64,000 bases of DNA from UBA8079 sp049601915 (GCA_049601915.1 JBMYRB010000003.1:372001-436000), one strand, 5' to 3'. Counted from the stretch's first letter, positions 53,252 through 62,438 are shown. Notes: generated by a model from the letters alone, not told the origin. A program made the numbers and translations.

Positions 53252-54454
53252 ATGCATCATCGCGCCGCCTTTGTCGGTCCGACGATCCTGCTCACCCTGA
53301 TTCAGGCGGTGATCTCCTGGGCCGTGTTCGCGCCTCCCGTTCTCGCCAAGCAGGCGTTACCGGAGATGGGGCTCGATCCGGCCTGGATCGGTCTGCAGCC
53401 GACGATCCTGTTCACCGCCGCGATGTTCAGTTCGATGATATCCGCCGGCATCTCGACCCGATACAACCCGATGCGTGCCTCCCAGGCTATGGTCCTTCTC
53501 TGTGCGCTCGGAAGCGCATGTATCGCCACGGGCAACATCGCGTTGGTCGCGCTCGGCAGCGCATTTATCGGTGCCGGGCTCGGTCCAGCGACGCCAGCGA
53601 GTTCGCACATCCTGGCACGAACCACGCCACGCCAACTCCAGCCGCTCGTGTTCTCCATCAAGCAGACCGGCGTTCCCATTGGCGGCGCGATGGCCGGGTT
53701 CCTCGCCCCGCCCCTTATGCTGTTGTGGGACTGGCAGACCGCGATGCTGGTGATCGCAGCGGCCTGCCTGGCCACGGCGCTGGTCACGGAGATTTGGTCA
53801 CGCGGCTACGCGCAACATGCCGATCCAACGATCCGCGTGAGGCTGGAACTGATCGGCCCCGTGCGCCTCGTGCTCAAGAGTCCGATATTGCGCTGGATGC
53901 TCGCGGGCTGCATTCCGCTGGTGATTGCGCAATACGCACTCACCACATTCATCGTGCTGTATCTCCAGGCGGATATCGGCCTGTCGGTCGTGACCGCGGG
54001 CGCAATTCTCGCTCTGGCGCAGGCCAGCGGCGGGATTGGGCGTATTGTCTTCGGTGCAATCGCGACGCGCTGGCTGCCGCCGATCGTCATTCTCCTGCTG
54101 CTCGCACTGCTGGCATCCACCGCGTCGTTCCTGACCGCGCTCCTTACCGCGTCATGGCCGCTGGCCTTGATTTACGGTGTCGGCGTGATTTTTGGCGCCG
54201 GTGCCGCGGGTTGGAACGGTGTTTACTTGGCGGAGGCGGCCCGAACGGCACCGGGCGGCGAAGTCAGCCGTACCACCGGGGCGATAGGATTTATCATCTT
54301 CGGTGCGGTGGTCTTAGGTCCGGCCGTCTTCGGGGCCATTGTCGCCACGGTGTCATTTGCCGTCGCCTATACCGGGATCGGTTTCCTGGTTCTCACAAGC
54401 GTGTTTTCGTTCCTGCGAACCTTGCGCCTCATAAACGCAGACAGACGCGATTGA
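53252..54454 (+). CDS. Major facilitator superfamily (MFS) transporter
   Basis: The 400-residue protein begins at ATG 53252 (MHHRAAFVGPTILLTLIQAV); upstream in-frame codons overlap the SDR gene and are shadows. It has about twelve hydrophobic segments and the MFS loop KQTGVPIGGAMAGFLAPPLM. The family moves small solutes by proton symport or antiport. It follows the SDR by 20 bp and converges on a hydroxyisobutyrate-type dehydrogenase gene with four bases between stops. Substrate unknown. Confidence 0.88.
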   Translation: MHHRAAFVGPTILLTLIQAVISWAVFAPPVLAKQALPEMGLDPAWIGLQPTILFTAAMFSSMISAGISTRYNPMRASQAMVLLCALGSACIATGNIALVALGSAFIGAGLGPATPASSHILARTTPRQLQPLVFSIKQTGVPIGGAMAGFLAPPLMLLWDWQTAMLVIAAACLATALVTEIWSRGYAQHADPTIRVRLELIGPVRLVLKSPILRWMLAGCIPLVIAQYALTTFIVLYLQADIGLSVVTAGAILALAQASGGIGRIVFGAIATRWLPPIVILLLLALLASTASFLTALLTASWPLALIYGVGVIFGAGAAGWNGVYLAEAARTAPGGEVSRTTGAIGFIIFGAVVLGPAVFGAIVATVSFAVAYTGIGFLVLTSVFSFLRTLRLINADRRD

Positions 54455-54458
54455 CCAG

Positions 54459-55340
54459 TCAGTCCAAAGTCTCGTTGTCCGCCTCGAGCGCCTCGAAGAT
54501 GATCGCCAGCTCCTGTTCGAGCAACCCCATTTCCGCAACCCTTTCATAAAGATCTCGCGTGATGGTCGATACCGGCGCAGCTACGCCCAGTGCTTCCGCA
54601 TGCTCGACGATGTAGCGTGTATCCTTGTGCACCAGCCGCGCCGGCGCGGTCGGCTCGTCCCAGTTGCGTTCGGCCATCAAGGGACCGCGCAGCTCAAACT
54701 GCGTCGACGTCGCCACGCTGGGCGTTACAACATCGATGATCTGTTGCGGGTCAAGCCCCGACGCGATCCCCATGTTCAAGGCCTCGGCTGCGACGAGCAC
54801 ATGGTTGATGACCAGGGAGTTCAACACAAATTTCAACTTCATGCCGTGGGCGAACGGACCGACATAGGGGCATTTGGGTGCCAGGTGCTCCAGGATCGGC
54901 CGCACCATTTCGCAAGCCGCCGCCTCGCCGCTTAGCATGATAACGGCCTTGCCGGTTTCCATGGCCTGGGGGGTGCCGCTGATCGGGGTGTCCAGTGCGA
55001 CCGCACCCCTGGCCTCAAGTGAGTCACGAATACGCTCCTTCAGGGCGACGGCGAACGTCCCCATATCGGCGACGATAAGGCCGTCATGGGCGCCGGACAC
55101 CAATCCCCCATCTGCAAAAACCGCCGCTTCAACCGCGTCCTCGCTTGCCAGCAACATGATGACGATATCGGACTGCTGCGCGAGCGTCGCGGCATCCGCA
55201 ATCAGCGTGCCGCCTTCCTGCGGTAACCAGGCAGCACCAGGCCGGTCCACCGCCGAAACCGCCACACCCTGCGCCAGCAACAGTCGCGCGGCCATGCCCC
55301 CCATCTCGCCAAGCCCCAGGATGCCGATACGATGGCTCAT
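54459..55340 (-). CDS. 3-hydroxyisobutyrate dehydrogenase-family oxidoreductase, copy 2
   Basis: The 293-residue protein has IGILGLGEMGGMAARLLLAQ (Rossmann motif) and the catalytic lysine in GMKLKFVLNSLVINHV. The substrate loop DTPISGTPQAMETGKAVIML resembles the family's SGG stretch with Thr-Pro in place of Gly. It oxidises a beta-hydroxyacid with NAD(P). It lies 17 bp downstream of the acyl-CoA ligase gene, so the pair may activate and oxidise the same acid. Confidence 0.88.
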   Translation of the reverse strand: MSHRIGILGLGEMGGMAARLLLAQGVAVSAVDRPGAAWLPQEGGTLIADAATLAQQSDIVIMLLASEDAVEAAVFADGGLVSGAHDGLIVADMGTFAVALKERIRDSLEARGAVALDTPISGTPQAMETGKAVIMLSGEAAACEMVRPILEHLAPKCPYVGPFAHGMKLKFVLNSLVINHVLVAAEALNMGIASGLDPQQIIDVVTPSVATSTQFELRGPLMAERNWDEPTAPARLVHKDTRYIVEHAEALGVAAPVSTITRDLYERVAEMGLLEQELAIIFEALEADNETLD

Positions 55341-55357
55341 GTTATCCGCAGGCCACG

Positions 55358-56914
55358 CTAGACAGCGCGGTCCCGGCCCTCCCAGAATTTCTCGCGCATG
55401 TCCTTCTTGCGCACCTTGCCGACCGGCGAGCGTGGAAGCTCATCCCAGAACTCGACGGTTTTCGGCACCTTCACGCTACCGAGCTCATCCTTGCAGAGGG
55501 CGATGATCTCGTCTTCGCTCGCACTGTGGCCCGGCTTGAGCTCGACGATGGCTTTCACCGCCTCGCCCCATTTATCGTCGGGCACGCCGATCACGGCGCA
55601 ATCCTGCACCGCCGCATGGCCCCAGACGACCTGCTCGATCTCGGACGGGTAAATGTTGAACCCGCCGGAGATGATCATGTCCTTCTTCCGGTCGACGATA
55701 TAGATGTAGCCATCCTCGTCCTTCAGGCCGATATCGCCGGTGCGGTGCCAGCCGTTGGACGTCGAGACCTCGTCGGTCGCATCCTTGTTCTTGTAGTAAC
55801 CCGCCATGACCAGCGATCCGCGGACGACGATCTCGCCCCGCTCGCTGGGCGGCAGGATATTCTCGTCGTCGTCCATGATCTCGACCGGCGTCAGAAGACA
55901 CGGCTGACCGCAACTAGCGAGACGATGCACCTTGTTGGTCACCAGCGCCTCGGTGTGGGCCTCCGGCGGAAGATAGGTGCAGATCATCGGCGCTTCGGCC
56001 TGGCCGTAGCATTGCGCCATCACCGGCCCGAACACGTCGATCGCCTCTTTCAGCTTGTCGACCGACATGGGTGCCGCGGCATAGACGAAATATTCCAGCG
56101 AGGAATAGTCGTATTTGCGCACATCCGGGTGAGCGAGCATGACGTAAATCGCGGTCGGTGGCAGGAACAGGTTGGTCACGCCGTGTTTTTCGATATTCTC
56201 CATGAGTTGGGGCAGCTGCACCCCGTTCATGATGATGTTCGTGGCCCCATAGGCCATGAGCGACAAAGCGACCACACCGGCCGCATGGGTCATGGGCGCC
56301 GCACACAGATGCACCGGGAGCTTCTTCGGCGGCATATGGGCGACCATCGCTGCGACCATCGTCTCGAAAAGCTGGTTGGTCCAAACGATGCCCTTCGGCC
56401 GCCCCGTCGTGCCACCGGAGGGGAAGATCCCGCATATGTCATCCGCCGCATCCGGGAAATCCGGCGCAGGTCCGTCATGGCCTGAAACGAATGCCGCGAA
56501 GGACGGCGCGGCGGAGCCGTCACGGTCCAGACAAACGTAAGCTTTAATCCCCGGGCACTCCTCCCTAATGATCTTAATATCCTTCTCGAAGTCACTGTGA
56601 TAAAATAGAAAATCTGCATCAGTGTTGTTCAGTATATAGGCGTTTTCGTTGACCGCGTTGCGCGCGTTGATCGGCACCCAGGCGCCGCCGGCGCGGTAGA
56701 TTCCGATCAGGGCATCGAACGCACCGGGCGCGTTGGGACTGTATATCGCGGCATGTTTCCGGTAGCCGAAACCAGCGGCGATCATGGCCAGTGCCGTCTT
56801 GTGGGACAGGGTCTGCGTGTCGCGATACGTCGTGACCTCGCCGCCCTCTGCAATCATGAAGGCCCGGTCAGGTTGAAGCAGCGCTCCACGGTCGAAGAAG
56901 TCGATCACGCGCAT
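55358..56914 (-). CDS. AMP-binding acyl-CoA synthetase (class I adenylate-forming)
   Basis: The 518-residue ligase has the P-loop IFPSGGTTGRPKGIVWTNQ, the GWHRTGDIGLKDEDGYIYIV motif, the hinge VDRKKDMIISGGFNIYPSEI and the catalytic lysine in PRSPVGKVRKKDMREKFW. It makes acyl-AMP and then acyl-CoA from a carboxylic acid; the acid could be aromatic, fatty or branched. The neighbouring dehydrogenase and quinone oxidoreductase would process acyl or enoyl intermediates. The start is 34 bp after the upstream gene's stop on the same strand. Confidence 0.94.
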   Translation of the reverse strand: MRVIDFFDRGALLQPDRAFMIAEGGEVTTYRDTQTLSHKTALAMIAAGFGYRKHAAIYSPNAPGAFDALIGIYRAGGAWVPINARNAVNENAYILNNTDADFLFYHSDFEKDIKIIREECPGIKAYVCLDRDGSAAPSFAAFVSGHDGPAPDFPDAADDICGIFPSGGTTGRPKGIVWTNQLFETMVAAMVAHMPPKKLPVHLCAAPMTHAAGVVALSLMAYGATNIIMNGVQLPQLMENIEKHGVTNLFLPPTAIYVMLAHPDVRKYDYSSLEYFVYAAAPMSVDKLKEAIDVFGPVMAQCYGQAEAPMICTYLPPEAHTEALVTNKVHRLASCGQPCLLTPVEIMDDDENILPPSERGEIVVRGSLVMAGYYKNKDATDEVSTSNGWHRTGDIGLKDEDGYIYIVDRKKDMIISGGFNIYPSEIEQVVWGHAAVQDCAVIGVPDDKWGEAVKAIVELKPGHSASEDEIIALCKDELGSVKVPKTVEFWDELPRSPVGKVRKKDMREKFWEGRDRAV

Positions 56915-56947
56915 GGCGTTTCCCCCACCCGGTTATCCATGTCCGGT

Positions 56948-57925
56948 CTAGGGCACCAGCATGCTGATGCCGCTCAGCTTGCGGGACTCCACGTCCTTGT
57001 GGAGTTTCGCCGCATCCTTCAGCGGATAGCGCTGCTTGATCTTCACCTTCACCTTGCCCGAACGGATCATCTGGAACACACGCCTGGAACTGTGCAGCAG
57101 GTCCTCGCGACCGGCGGTGTAGTTGAACAGCGAGGCACGTGTCAGCCGCCATGCGCGCGCCATGTAGCGGAACTCGTTGAGATTGACGTCCGGTACCGGA
57201 CCCGAAGCGCCGCCGAAGCTAGCCAGCAGACCACGATCCTTCAGGCAGGCGAGCGATGTCTCGTAGGTGTCCTTGCCGACGGGATCGAATACCGCGTCGA
57301 CGCCCTGCTTCTTGGTGATCTTGGCGACTTCCCGGGCGACATCCTTCTTCGAGGTATCGATCGTGTGCTTGGCACCTGCGCGAGCCATTTCCTTGCACTT
57401 GGCCGCAGACGAAGCGGTGCCGATGACCGTGGCCCCACGGGCCTTGGCCCACTGGCAGAGCAGAAGGCCCACGCCGCCGGATGCGGAATGCATCAAAACG
57501 GTGTCGCCCTTCTTCACATTGCCGACCCGCTCGACGAGCATCTCGGTGGTCATGCCCTTGAGATGAGTCGCGGCGGCAATTTCGTCGCTGATGTCGCGCG
57601 GGATCGGCACGCAGATGGCGGCCGGGACATTCTGGGCTTCGGAATAAGTACCGACGGCGCCGATATAGACAACGCGCTGGCCGACCTTTAGGTCGGTCAC
57701 ACCGCGGCCTAAGGCTTCAATGACGCCCGCGGCTTCGGAGCCGATGCCGGTGGGCATCTCCAATGGATAGCGACCGGTGCGGTGGTTGATGTCGATGAAG
57801 TTGAACCCGATGGCCGTGTGCCGGACGGTGACTTCACCCTTCTCCGGCTTCGGCAAATCAATCGTCTTCCACTTCATGACCGACGGGCCGCCCGTTTTCG
57901 CGATCTGAATTGACTTGATTTCCAT
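56948..57925 (-). CDS. NADPH:quinone oxidoreductase (QOR, MDR superfamily)
   Basis: The 325-residue protein starts at 57925 (MEIKSIQIAKTGGPSVMKW); an ATG 120 bases earlier is in frame but the stretch between looks non-coding. It has the QOR landmarks GFNFIDINHRTGRYP, GIGSEAAGVIEALG, MHSASGGVGLLLCQWAKARG and a zinc-free active site. It reduces quinones or enones with NADPH. It sits 33 bp upstream of the ligase gene and is probably the first gene of a leftward operon of three. Confidence 0.92.
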   Translation of the reverse strand: MEIKSIQIAKTGGPSVMKWKTIDLPKPEKGEVTVRHTAIGFNFIDINHRTGRYPLEMPTGIGSEAAGVIEALGRGVTDLKVGQRVVYIGAVGTYSEAQNVPAAICVPIPRDISDEIAAATHLKGMTTEMLVERVGNVKKGDTVLMHSASGGVGLLLCQWAKARGATVIGTASSAAKCKEMARAGAKHTIDTSKKDVAREVAKITKKQGVDAVFDPVGKDTYETSLACLKDRGLLASFGGASGPVPDVNLNEFRYMARAWRLTRASLFNYTAGREDLLHSSRRVFQMIRSGKVKVKIKQRYPLKDAAKLHKDVESRKLSGISMLVP

Positions 57926-58028
57926 TGAAAAGCCCTTGGTTGGGTATGAGCTCATGCGGCACGCGGTGACACGCCGACACAACGATTTGCCGGAGACTGT
58001 ATTACATCGTGACCAAGTGCGCGACAGC

Positions 58029-58059
58029 TTGACGTGTACCGACAATCAGCCGCTATAAA
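58029..58059 (+). promoter_or_regulatory. Candidate sigma-70 promoter for the rhodanese operon
   Basis: TTGACG (58029-58034) and TATAAA (58054-58059) are separated by 19 bases (18 if CTATAA is taken as the -10). Transcription would start near 58066, giving a leader of about 19 bases that holds the GAGGGAGAAA ribosome site before ATG 58085. Confidence 0.45.
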
Positions 58060-58084
58060 TTGTGTGTGAGGGAGAAACCAAGCT

Positions 58085-58969
58085 ATGTCCGACAATAATA
58101 ATTTGGAGCTCAACCCGGAGCTACTGGTCTCTACCGACTGGCTGGACGCCCATCTCGACGACCCTGATCTGCTGGTGTTCGACGCGACAACCGTGTTGGT
58201 GCCGGACCCCGAGCTCGAATACCGGGTCGATGGTGATCGCGATGGCTGGGCGGCCGGACATATCCCAGGCGCAGGCTACATGAACTGTCAGGACGATATG
58301 TCCGTCACCCCGCACGAATTCCGATTCATGCTGCCCGACCCGGACGATTTTGCGGCGCGCATGGGCGCATTAGGGATCGGCGAAGATACCCGACTCGTCT
58401 TCTACAGCCGAACGCAACCATTCTGGGCGACACGCGCCTGGTGGGCGCTCTACGCCATGGGCTTCGACGGCGGTATGGTCCTCAACGGCGGCTATGCTAA
58501 GTGGACGGCGGAAGGCCGCGCCGTCGCCACGGGAGAAGAAAGCCGCAGTCCCGCAACATTCACGGCCCGTCCGCGCCGCGAGGTGATCTTCGGCAAGGAC
58601 GATGTGCGCGCCGTGCTCGACAATCCAAATGTCGCGGTGGTGAACGCCCTGTCAGCGGAACAGTTTCACGGCACCGGCGGGTTGGTGTTCGGCCGCCCGG
58701 GCCGGATCGCCAACAGCACCAACGCGCCCTATGCCGACGTATGCGACATGGAATCAAACATCTTCATGGACGCGGCCACACTCAAGCAGATATTCGACGC
58801 GGCGGGCGCGACGCCCGATAAGAAAATCGTCAATTATTGCGGCGGCGGTATCTCCGCGACGCTGGCATTCTTCGCCCAGAAGGCGCTTGGTTACGAGAAC
58901 GTCGCGCTCTACGACGCGTCGATGCAGGAATGGGGCAAGGATGAGAGCCTGCCCATGGAAACCGGATAA
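58085..58969 (+). CDS. Two-domain rhodanese sulfurtransferase
   Basis: The 294-residue protein has two rhodanese domains. The N-terminal half carries LLVSTDWLDAHLDDPDLLVF and WAAGHIPGAGYM but lacks the catalytic cysteine (its loop reads FYSRTQPFWATRAW). The C-terminal half has the active loop NYCGGGISATLAFFAQKALG. The active loop differs from the thiosulfate sulfurtransferase type (CRKGVT) and the mercaptopyruvate type (CGSGVT), so the sulfur donor is uncertain. It heads a rightward run with flavin reductase, amidohydrolase and TauE/SafE genes. Confidence 0.92.
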   Translation: MSDNNNLELNPELLVSTDWLDAHLDDPDLLVFDATTVLVPDPELEYRVDGDRDGWAAGHIPGAGYMNCQDDMSVTPHEFRFMLPDPDDFAARMGALGIGEDTRLVFYSRTQPFWATRAWWALYAMGFDGGMVLNGGYAKWTAEGRAVATGEESRSPATFTARPRREVIFGKDDVRAVLDNPNVAVVNALSAEQFHGTGGLVFGRPGRIANSTNAPYADVCDMESNIFMDAATLKQIFDAAGATPDKKIVNYCGGGISATLAFFAQKALGYENVALYDASMQEWGKDESLPMETG

Positions 58970-58984
58970 GGACGTCACCCGATA

Positions 58985-59638
58985 ATGTTTTTCGATCCCC
59001 GCGAAGCTGGCATGAAGCCGGAACCGTTCAAGCATTCTGTCTACAGCGCCCTTGTGGTTCCACGCCCGATCGGCTGGATCTCGAGCCTGAGCGCCGACGG
59101 CGTGGTCAACCTGGCCCCGTTCAGCTTCTTCAACGCCCTCAGCGGCGATCCGCCCTGCGTGATGTACTGCCCGAACGCCGTCAAACCGGGCACTGAGGAA
59201 AAGAAGGACAGCTATCAGAACGTGCAGGATACCGGTGAGTTCGTGTTCAACATGTGCACCTGGGATTTGCGCCACGAGATGATCGCGACGGCCGAGCACG
59301 CGCCGGCAAGCGTTGATGAAATGGCCAAGGCCGGTCTTGAGGCGGCCCCGTGTCACAATGTCAGCCCGCCGCGGGTCAAGGCATCCGCCATTGCCCTGGA
59401 GTGCAAACACATTCAGACGATCGACCTGCCGCCGGGGCGTAACTCCCAGTCACATGTGGTGATGGGCCAGGTTGTCGGCATTCATATCAAGGACGACATC
59501 ATCACCGACGGCATCGTCGATATTCACAAGATGGAGCTAATCGCACGCCTCAGCTATCTAGACTATGCCAAGATAGAGTCCGAGAACATCATGGCGCTGA
59601 AACGCCCGAACAGCGCGCCGCATCCGAGTGAGCGCTAG
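58985..59638 (+). CDS. Flavin reductase-like domain protein (FMN split barrel)
   Basis: The 217-residue protein matches the flavin-reductase fold: YSALVVPRPIGWISSLSADG, VNLAPFSFFNALSGDPPCVM and DTGEFVFNMCTWDLRHEM. It reduces FMN/FAD with NAD(P)H for a partner monooxygenase, or binds flavin as a cofactor. It follows the rhodanese gene by 15 bp. A luciferase-like monooxygenase at 20682 might use such a reductase, though it is far away. Confidence 0.9.
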   Translation: MFFDPREAGMKPEPFKHSVYSALVVPRPIGWISSLSADGVVNLAPFSFFNALSGDPPCVMYCPNAVKPGTEEKKDSYQNVQDTGEFVFNMCTWDLRHEMIATAEHAPASVDEMAKAGLEAAPCHNVSPPRVKASAIALECKHIQTIDLPPGRNSQSHVVMGQVVGIHIKDDIITDGIVDIHKMELIARLSYLDYAKIESENIMALKRPNSAPHPSER

Positions 59639-59672
59639 TTCAGACCACGAATCAAACTTTGGGGGGGGAAAG

Positions 59673-60485
59673 ATGCTGATTGCGGATTCACAGATACATC
59701 TCTGGAGTTTCAGGGGTGACGGAAACCCCTGGCATCGCATGGTACCGGCTTTTACCGCCGACGAGCTGATCGGGGAAATGGACGAGGCCGGGGTAGGCCG
59801 GGCCGTTGTCGTGCCGCCGATGTGGATGGGCAACGACAACTCCCAAGCCTGCGAAGCCGCCGCCAAATACCCGGACCGGCTCGCCATCCTAGGCCGCATG
59901 GACCTGTTCGAACCGGCGGGCGCCGACCGGCTGCCGGACTGGACCCAGCAATCCGGCATGCTCGGCCTGCGCTTCACCATGGGCAAGCCCGAGGAACAGG
60001 AACTGCTCAAATCCGGCGGCCTAGAATGGCTGTGGTCGGCGGCAGAAGCCAATGACCTGCCGGTGATGTTCATGCTGGCCGGGAGTGCCGCGGAAACCGC
60101 GAAGATCGCACAAGCGCATCCGAACCTGCGCCTCACGGTGGACCATCTGGACCTGCCGGGACGCAAGGTCGACGACGAGGCCTTCGGCGGCTTGCAGACC
60201 CTGCTCGACCTAGCCCTATACGAGAATGTGTCGGTGAAGGCCTGCACGATCGGCGCATATTCCTCGCAAGACTATCCCTGGCCCAACACCAGCGATCCGC
60301 TGAAGCGCGTCGTCGATGCGTTCGGACCCAACCGTGTTTTCTGGGGGTCCGACCTGACACGTCTGCCATGCACCTATCGTCAGTGTGTTACCCACTTCAC
60401 CGAAGAGCTCGACTGGTTGTCGGGCGACGACCTGGAACTGGTGATGGGCCGCGCGCTTTGCGACTGGATCGGCTGGGCGTACTGA
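59673..60485 (+). CDS. Amidohydrolase-family protein (PF04909, lactonase-like)
   Basis: The 270-residue protein starts at 59673 with GGGGGGGGAAAG before the ATG; a GTG-type start 45 bases upstream overlaps the previous gene. It shows LIADSQIHLWSFRGDGNPWH, where the metal site usually reads D-x-H-x-H; here the first is Gln, as in some subfamily members. Other sites are LTVDHLDLPG and VFWGSDLTRLP with the metal aspartate. It resembles pyrone-dicarboxylate lactonase-type hydrolases. TauE/SafE follows by 16 bp. Confidence 0.88.
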   Translation: MLIADSQIHLWSFRGDGNPWHRMVPAFTADELIGEMDEAGVGRAVVVPPMWMGNDNSQACEAAAKYPDRLAILGRMDLFEPAGADRLPDWTQQSGMLGLRFTMGKPEEQELLKSGGLEWLWSAAEANDLPVMFMLAGSAAETAKIAQAHPNLRLTVDHLDLPGRKVDDEAFGGLQTLLDLALYENVSVKACTIGAYSSQDYPWPNTSDPLKRVVDAFGPNRVFWGSDLTRLPCTYRQCVTHFTEELDWLSGDDLELVMGRALCDWIGWAY

Positions 60486-60501
60486 GCCTGACGGCCCCGC
60501 C

Positions 60502-61251
60502 TTGTTCGACCTGACCATCCCTGCCGACCTGTTCGGCCATGACTTCCTGATCGCGAGCCTGGCGGTGTTTGCTGCCTCGCTTATTCGCGGTTTCTCAGGT
60601 TTCGGCTCGGTTCTTATCACCGCGCCAATGCTGAGCCTCGTCTGGGGCCCGACTGTCGGTGTACCGGTCGCCGCATTGATCGAGATTGTACCTGCGGTAC
60701 AAATGACACCGCAGGCCCTGCGCACGGCACACTGGCCGACCGCCTGGGCCATGGGCTTGCCTGCCGTCGTGCTCCTCCCGTTGGGCTCTCTCGTGCTCCT
60801 CAATGCACCGGCAGAGGAAATGCGTCGCGTAATTGCCGCGATCGTTCTCCTGCTCGCGATCGTTATGTGGCTCGGCTGGCGCTATCGCGGCCCACGCGGA
60901 TTGATACCGTCGGGGGTTGTCGGTGCGCTGGGGGGTGCGCTCGCCGGCGCAACCGGCATGGGTGGCCCGCCCGCCATTCTCTATCTGATGTCCAGCGACG
61001 GCCCCGCTGCCGATGTTCGCGCCAACATGGTCGCCTATTTCTCCATCATCTTCGTCGGCATCCTGATCACATACGGATTGTTGGGTCTTGTGACAGCAGA
61101 GGTAATCTGGCGGATCGCCCTGATGGTGCCGATCTACGTGGTGGGCGTGGTGATCGGTACCAAGATGTTCGGGCTCGCGAGCGAGCGCACATTCCGCAAC
61201 ATCGCGCTGGCGACGCTCGCGGCCTCCTCGACCTGGGTACTGCTGGCCTAG
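60502..61251 (+). CDS. TauE/SafE-family membrane permease, copy 2
   Basis: The 249-residue protein begins with TTG at 60502 (FDLTIPADLFGHDFL) and has about eight hydrophobic segments. The glycine-rich repeats IRGFSGFGSVLITAPMLSLV and GALGGALAGATGMGGPPAIL are family hallmarks. It exports sulfite, sulfonate or another small anion. With rhodanese upstream it fits a sulfur-handling operon. The related gene at 25347 differs clearly in sequence. Confidence 0.88.
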   Translation: MFDLTIPADLFGHDFLIASLAVFAASLIRGFSGFGSVLITAPMLSLVWGPTVGVPVAALIEIVPAVQMTPQALRTAHWPTAWAMGLPAVVLLPLGSLVLLNAPAEEMRRVIAAIVLLLAIVMWLGWRYRGPRGLIPSGVVGALGGALAGATGMGGPPAILYLMSSDGPAADVRANMVAYFSIIFVGILITYGLLGLVTAEVIWRIALMVPIYVVGVVIGTKMFGLASERTFRNIALATLAASSTWVLLA

Positions 61252-61303
61252 GTCCGACTGGCTTCCCCGCCTGCGCAATGCCAGTATTCCGGCGGCGAGA
61301 AAT

Positions 61304-61414
61304 ATGATGAAATACACCTTCTTTGTCGGCCTGCTGCTGGCCGCCGCGACCACCGGCGCACAGGCGGATTTCGTCTGGGGCACCCTGTTCGCCAAGGACC
61401 CTGAGGGGAAATAG
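61304..61414 (+). CDS. Tiny ORF with signal-peptide-like start, possibly truncated
   Basis: A 36-codon frame (MMKYTFFVGLLLAAATTGAQ, then ADFVWGTLFAKDPEGK) stops at TAG 61412. The first 22 residues look like a good Sec signal peptide with cleavage after AQA. After the stop the frame remains readable for a short way (KLVGWTYDPPGTADLEPS) with no start, so this may be the head of a secreted-protein gene cut by a stop codon. No ribosome site is strong. It may be a small periplasmic peptide or a remnant. Confidence 0.35.
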   Translation: MMKYTFFVGLLLAAATTGAQADFVWGTLFAKDPEGK

Positions 61415-61456
61415 AAATTGGTGGGCTGGACCTATGACCCGCCCGGAACAGCCGAC

Positions 61457-62335
61457 CTAGAGCCCAGCGGCGGCCATCATCTGCTGCATGCACTTGCCTT
61501 CGGCCACGCATGCTGCCTGGTGCGCCCTGGACACCTCGATCATCTCAGGCGGCGGGGCGACCTCGCGCGCGAAATCCTCGCGCGCGAGTAGCTTCTCGTA
61601 CCAGGCAAACAGCTTCGGGAAGCGCTCCGTCGGGAAGCCCAGCTTGGTGATCCGGTATACGGTGATCCACCAGGCGATATCCAGCGCCGAGAACCCGCTG
61701 GCCAGCAGCCATTCACGTTCCTCCAGACGTTCTTCCAGTTCGCCGAACGCCTTGAGGAACTCGCTCGCCGCCTCGATGACCTGCTCGTCGGTGATGCCGT
61801 TATTCGCGTTCATCTTGCGCCAGAAATCGACCTCGATCGCCTTGCGGCCATCGACCTCGCCGCCGACGGTCTCGGCACCCTCGGCCTCGTAGACATCCAC
61901 CGCATCTTCCGGCTTCTTCATCATTTCGACCGGCAAGAGGTAGCGAAACGTAAGCGCGCGCACGCACAGATGCAGATCGTCCTCGCGTTTCATCGAAGCC
62001 TGCACAAACGCCTGCTCATCCGGGTCGCTCGGGAACAGCTTGGGGCCGTCGAAGGTGGCGTCGACATATTCGATGATGTCGTTGCTCTCGATATGCACGT
62101 CGCCGTCATGCACCAGGGTCGGCATCAGGCCGCGCGGGTTGATGCCCATGAACCATTCGGTGAAGTTCTCGAAATGGGCGATATCGACGTGATGAGACTC
62201 CCATTCCACGCCCTTGGCCGCGAACGAGATCCGAGTTTTCTGGGAACAGGACGAGCCCATGAAATGGAAAAGATGCAAGCCCTCCCAGTCCAGAACCTCC
62301 GTTGTCTTGATGTCCGATGTCGCGAGTTTCACCAT
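61457..62335 (-). CDS. Glutathione S-transferase-like protein
   Basis: The 292-residue protein starts at 62335 (MVKLATSDIKTTEVLDWEGL) with GGGAGAAGGAAG upstream. The thioredoxin-like domain has MGSSCSQKTRISFAAKGVEW (Ser/Cys active region), NPRGLMPTLVHDGDVHIESN with the cis-proline and the glutathione-binding Glu-Ser pair, then a helical C-terminal domain. It is longer than common GSTs (about 210-230 residues) owing to an insertion near residues 130-190. The substrate could be a halogenated or epoxide compound; the family is broad. Confidence 0.87.
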   Translation of the reverse strand: MVKLATSDIKTTEVLDWEGLHLFHFMGSSCSQKTRISFAAKGVEWESHHVDIAHFENFTEWFMGINPRGLMPTLVHDGDVHIESNDIIEYVDATFDGPKLFPSDPDEQAFVQASMKREDDLHLCVRALTFRYLLPVEMMKKPEDAVDVYEAEGAETVGGEVDGRKAIEVDFWRKMNANNGITDEQVIEAASEFLKAFGELEERLEEREWLLASGFSALDIAWWITVYRITKLGFPTERFPKLFAWYEKLLAREDFAREVAPPPEMIEVSRAHQAACVAEGKCMQQMMAAAGL

Positions 62336-62438
62336 CTTCCTTCTCCCAAACCCTGAAGCCATGTACCGCGCGGTTGGTCCGCACGGTGATTCAGTGCGAT
62401 CATAATCACCAACGATTCAGAATCACAGGAGTGCCACC

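Noticed and set aside
53131..54549. 472-residue rightward frame overlapping the MFS gene
   Set aside because: The frame next to it has twelve membrane segments and MFS motifs; this one is arginine/proline-rich noise.
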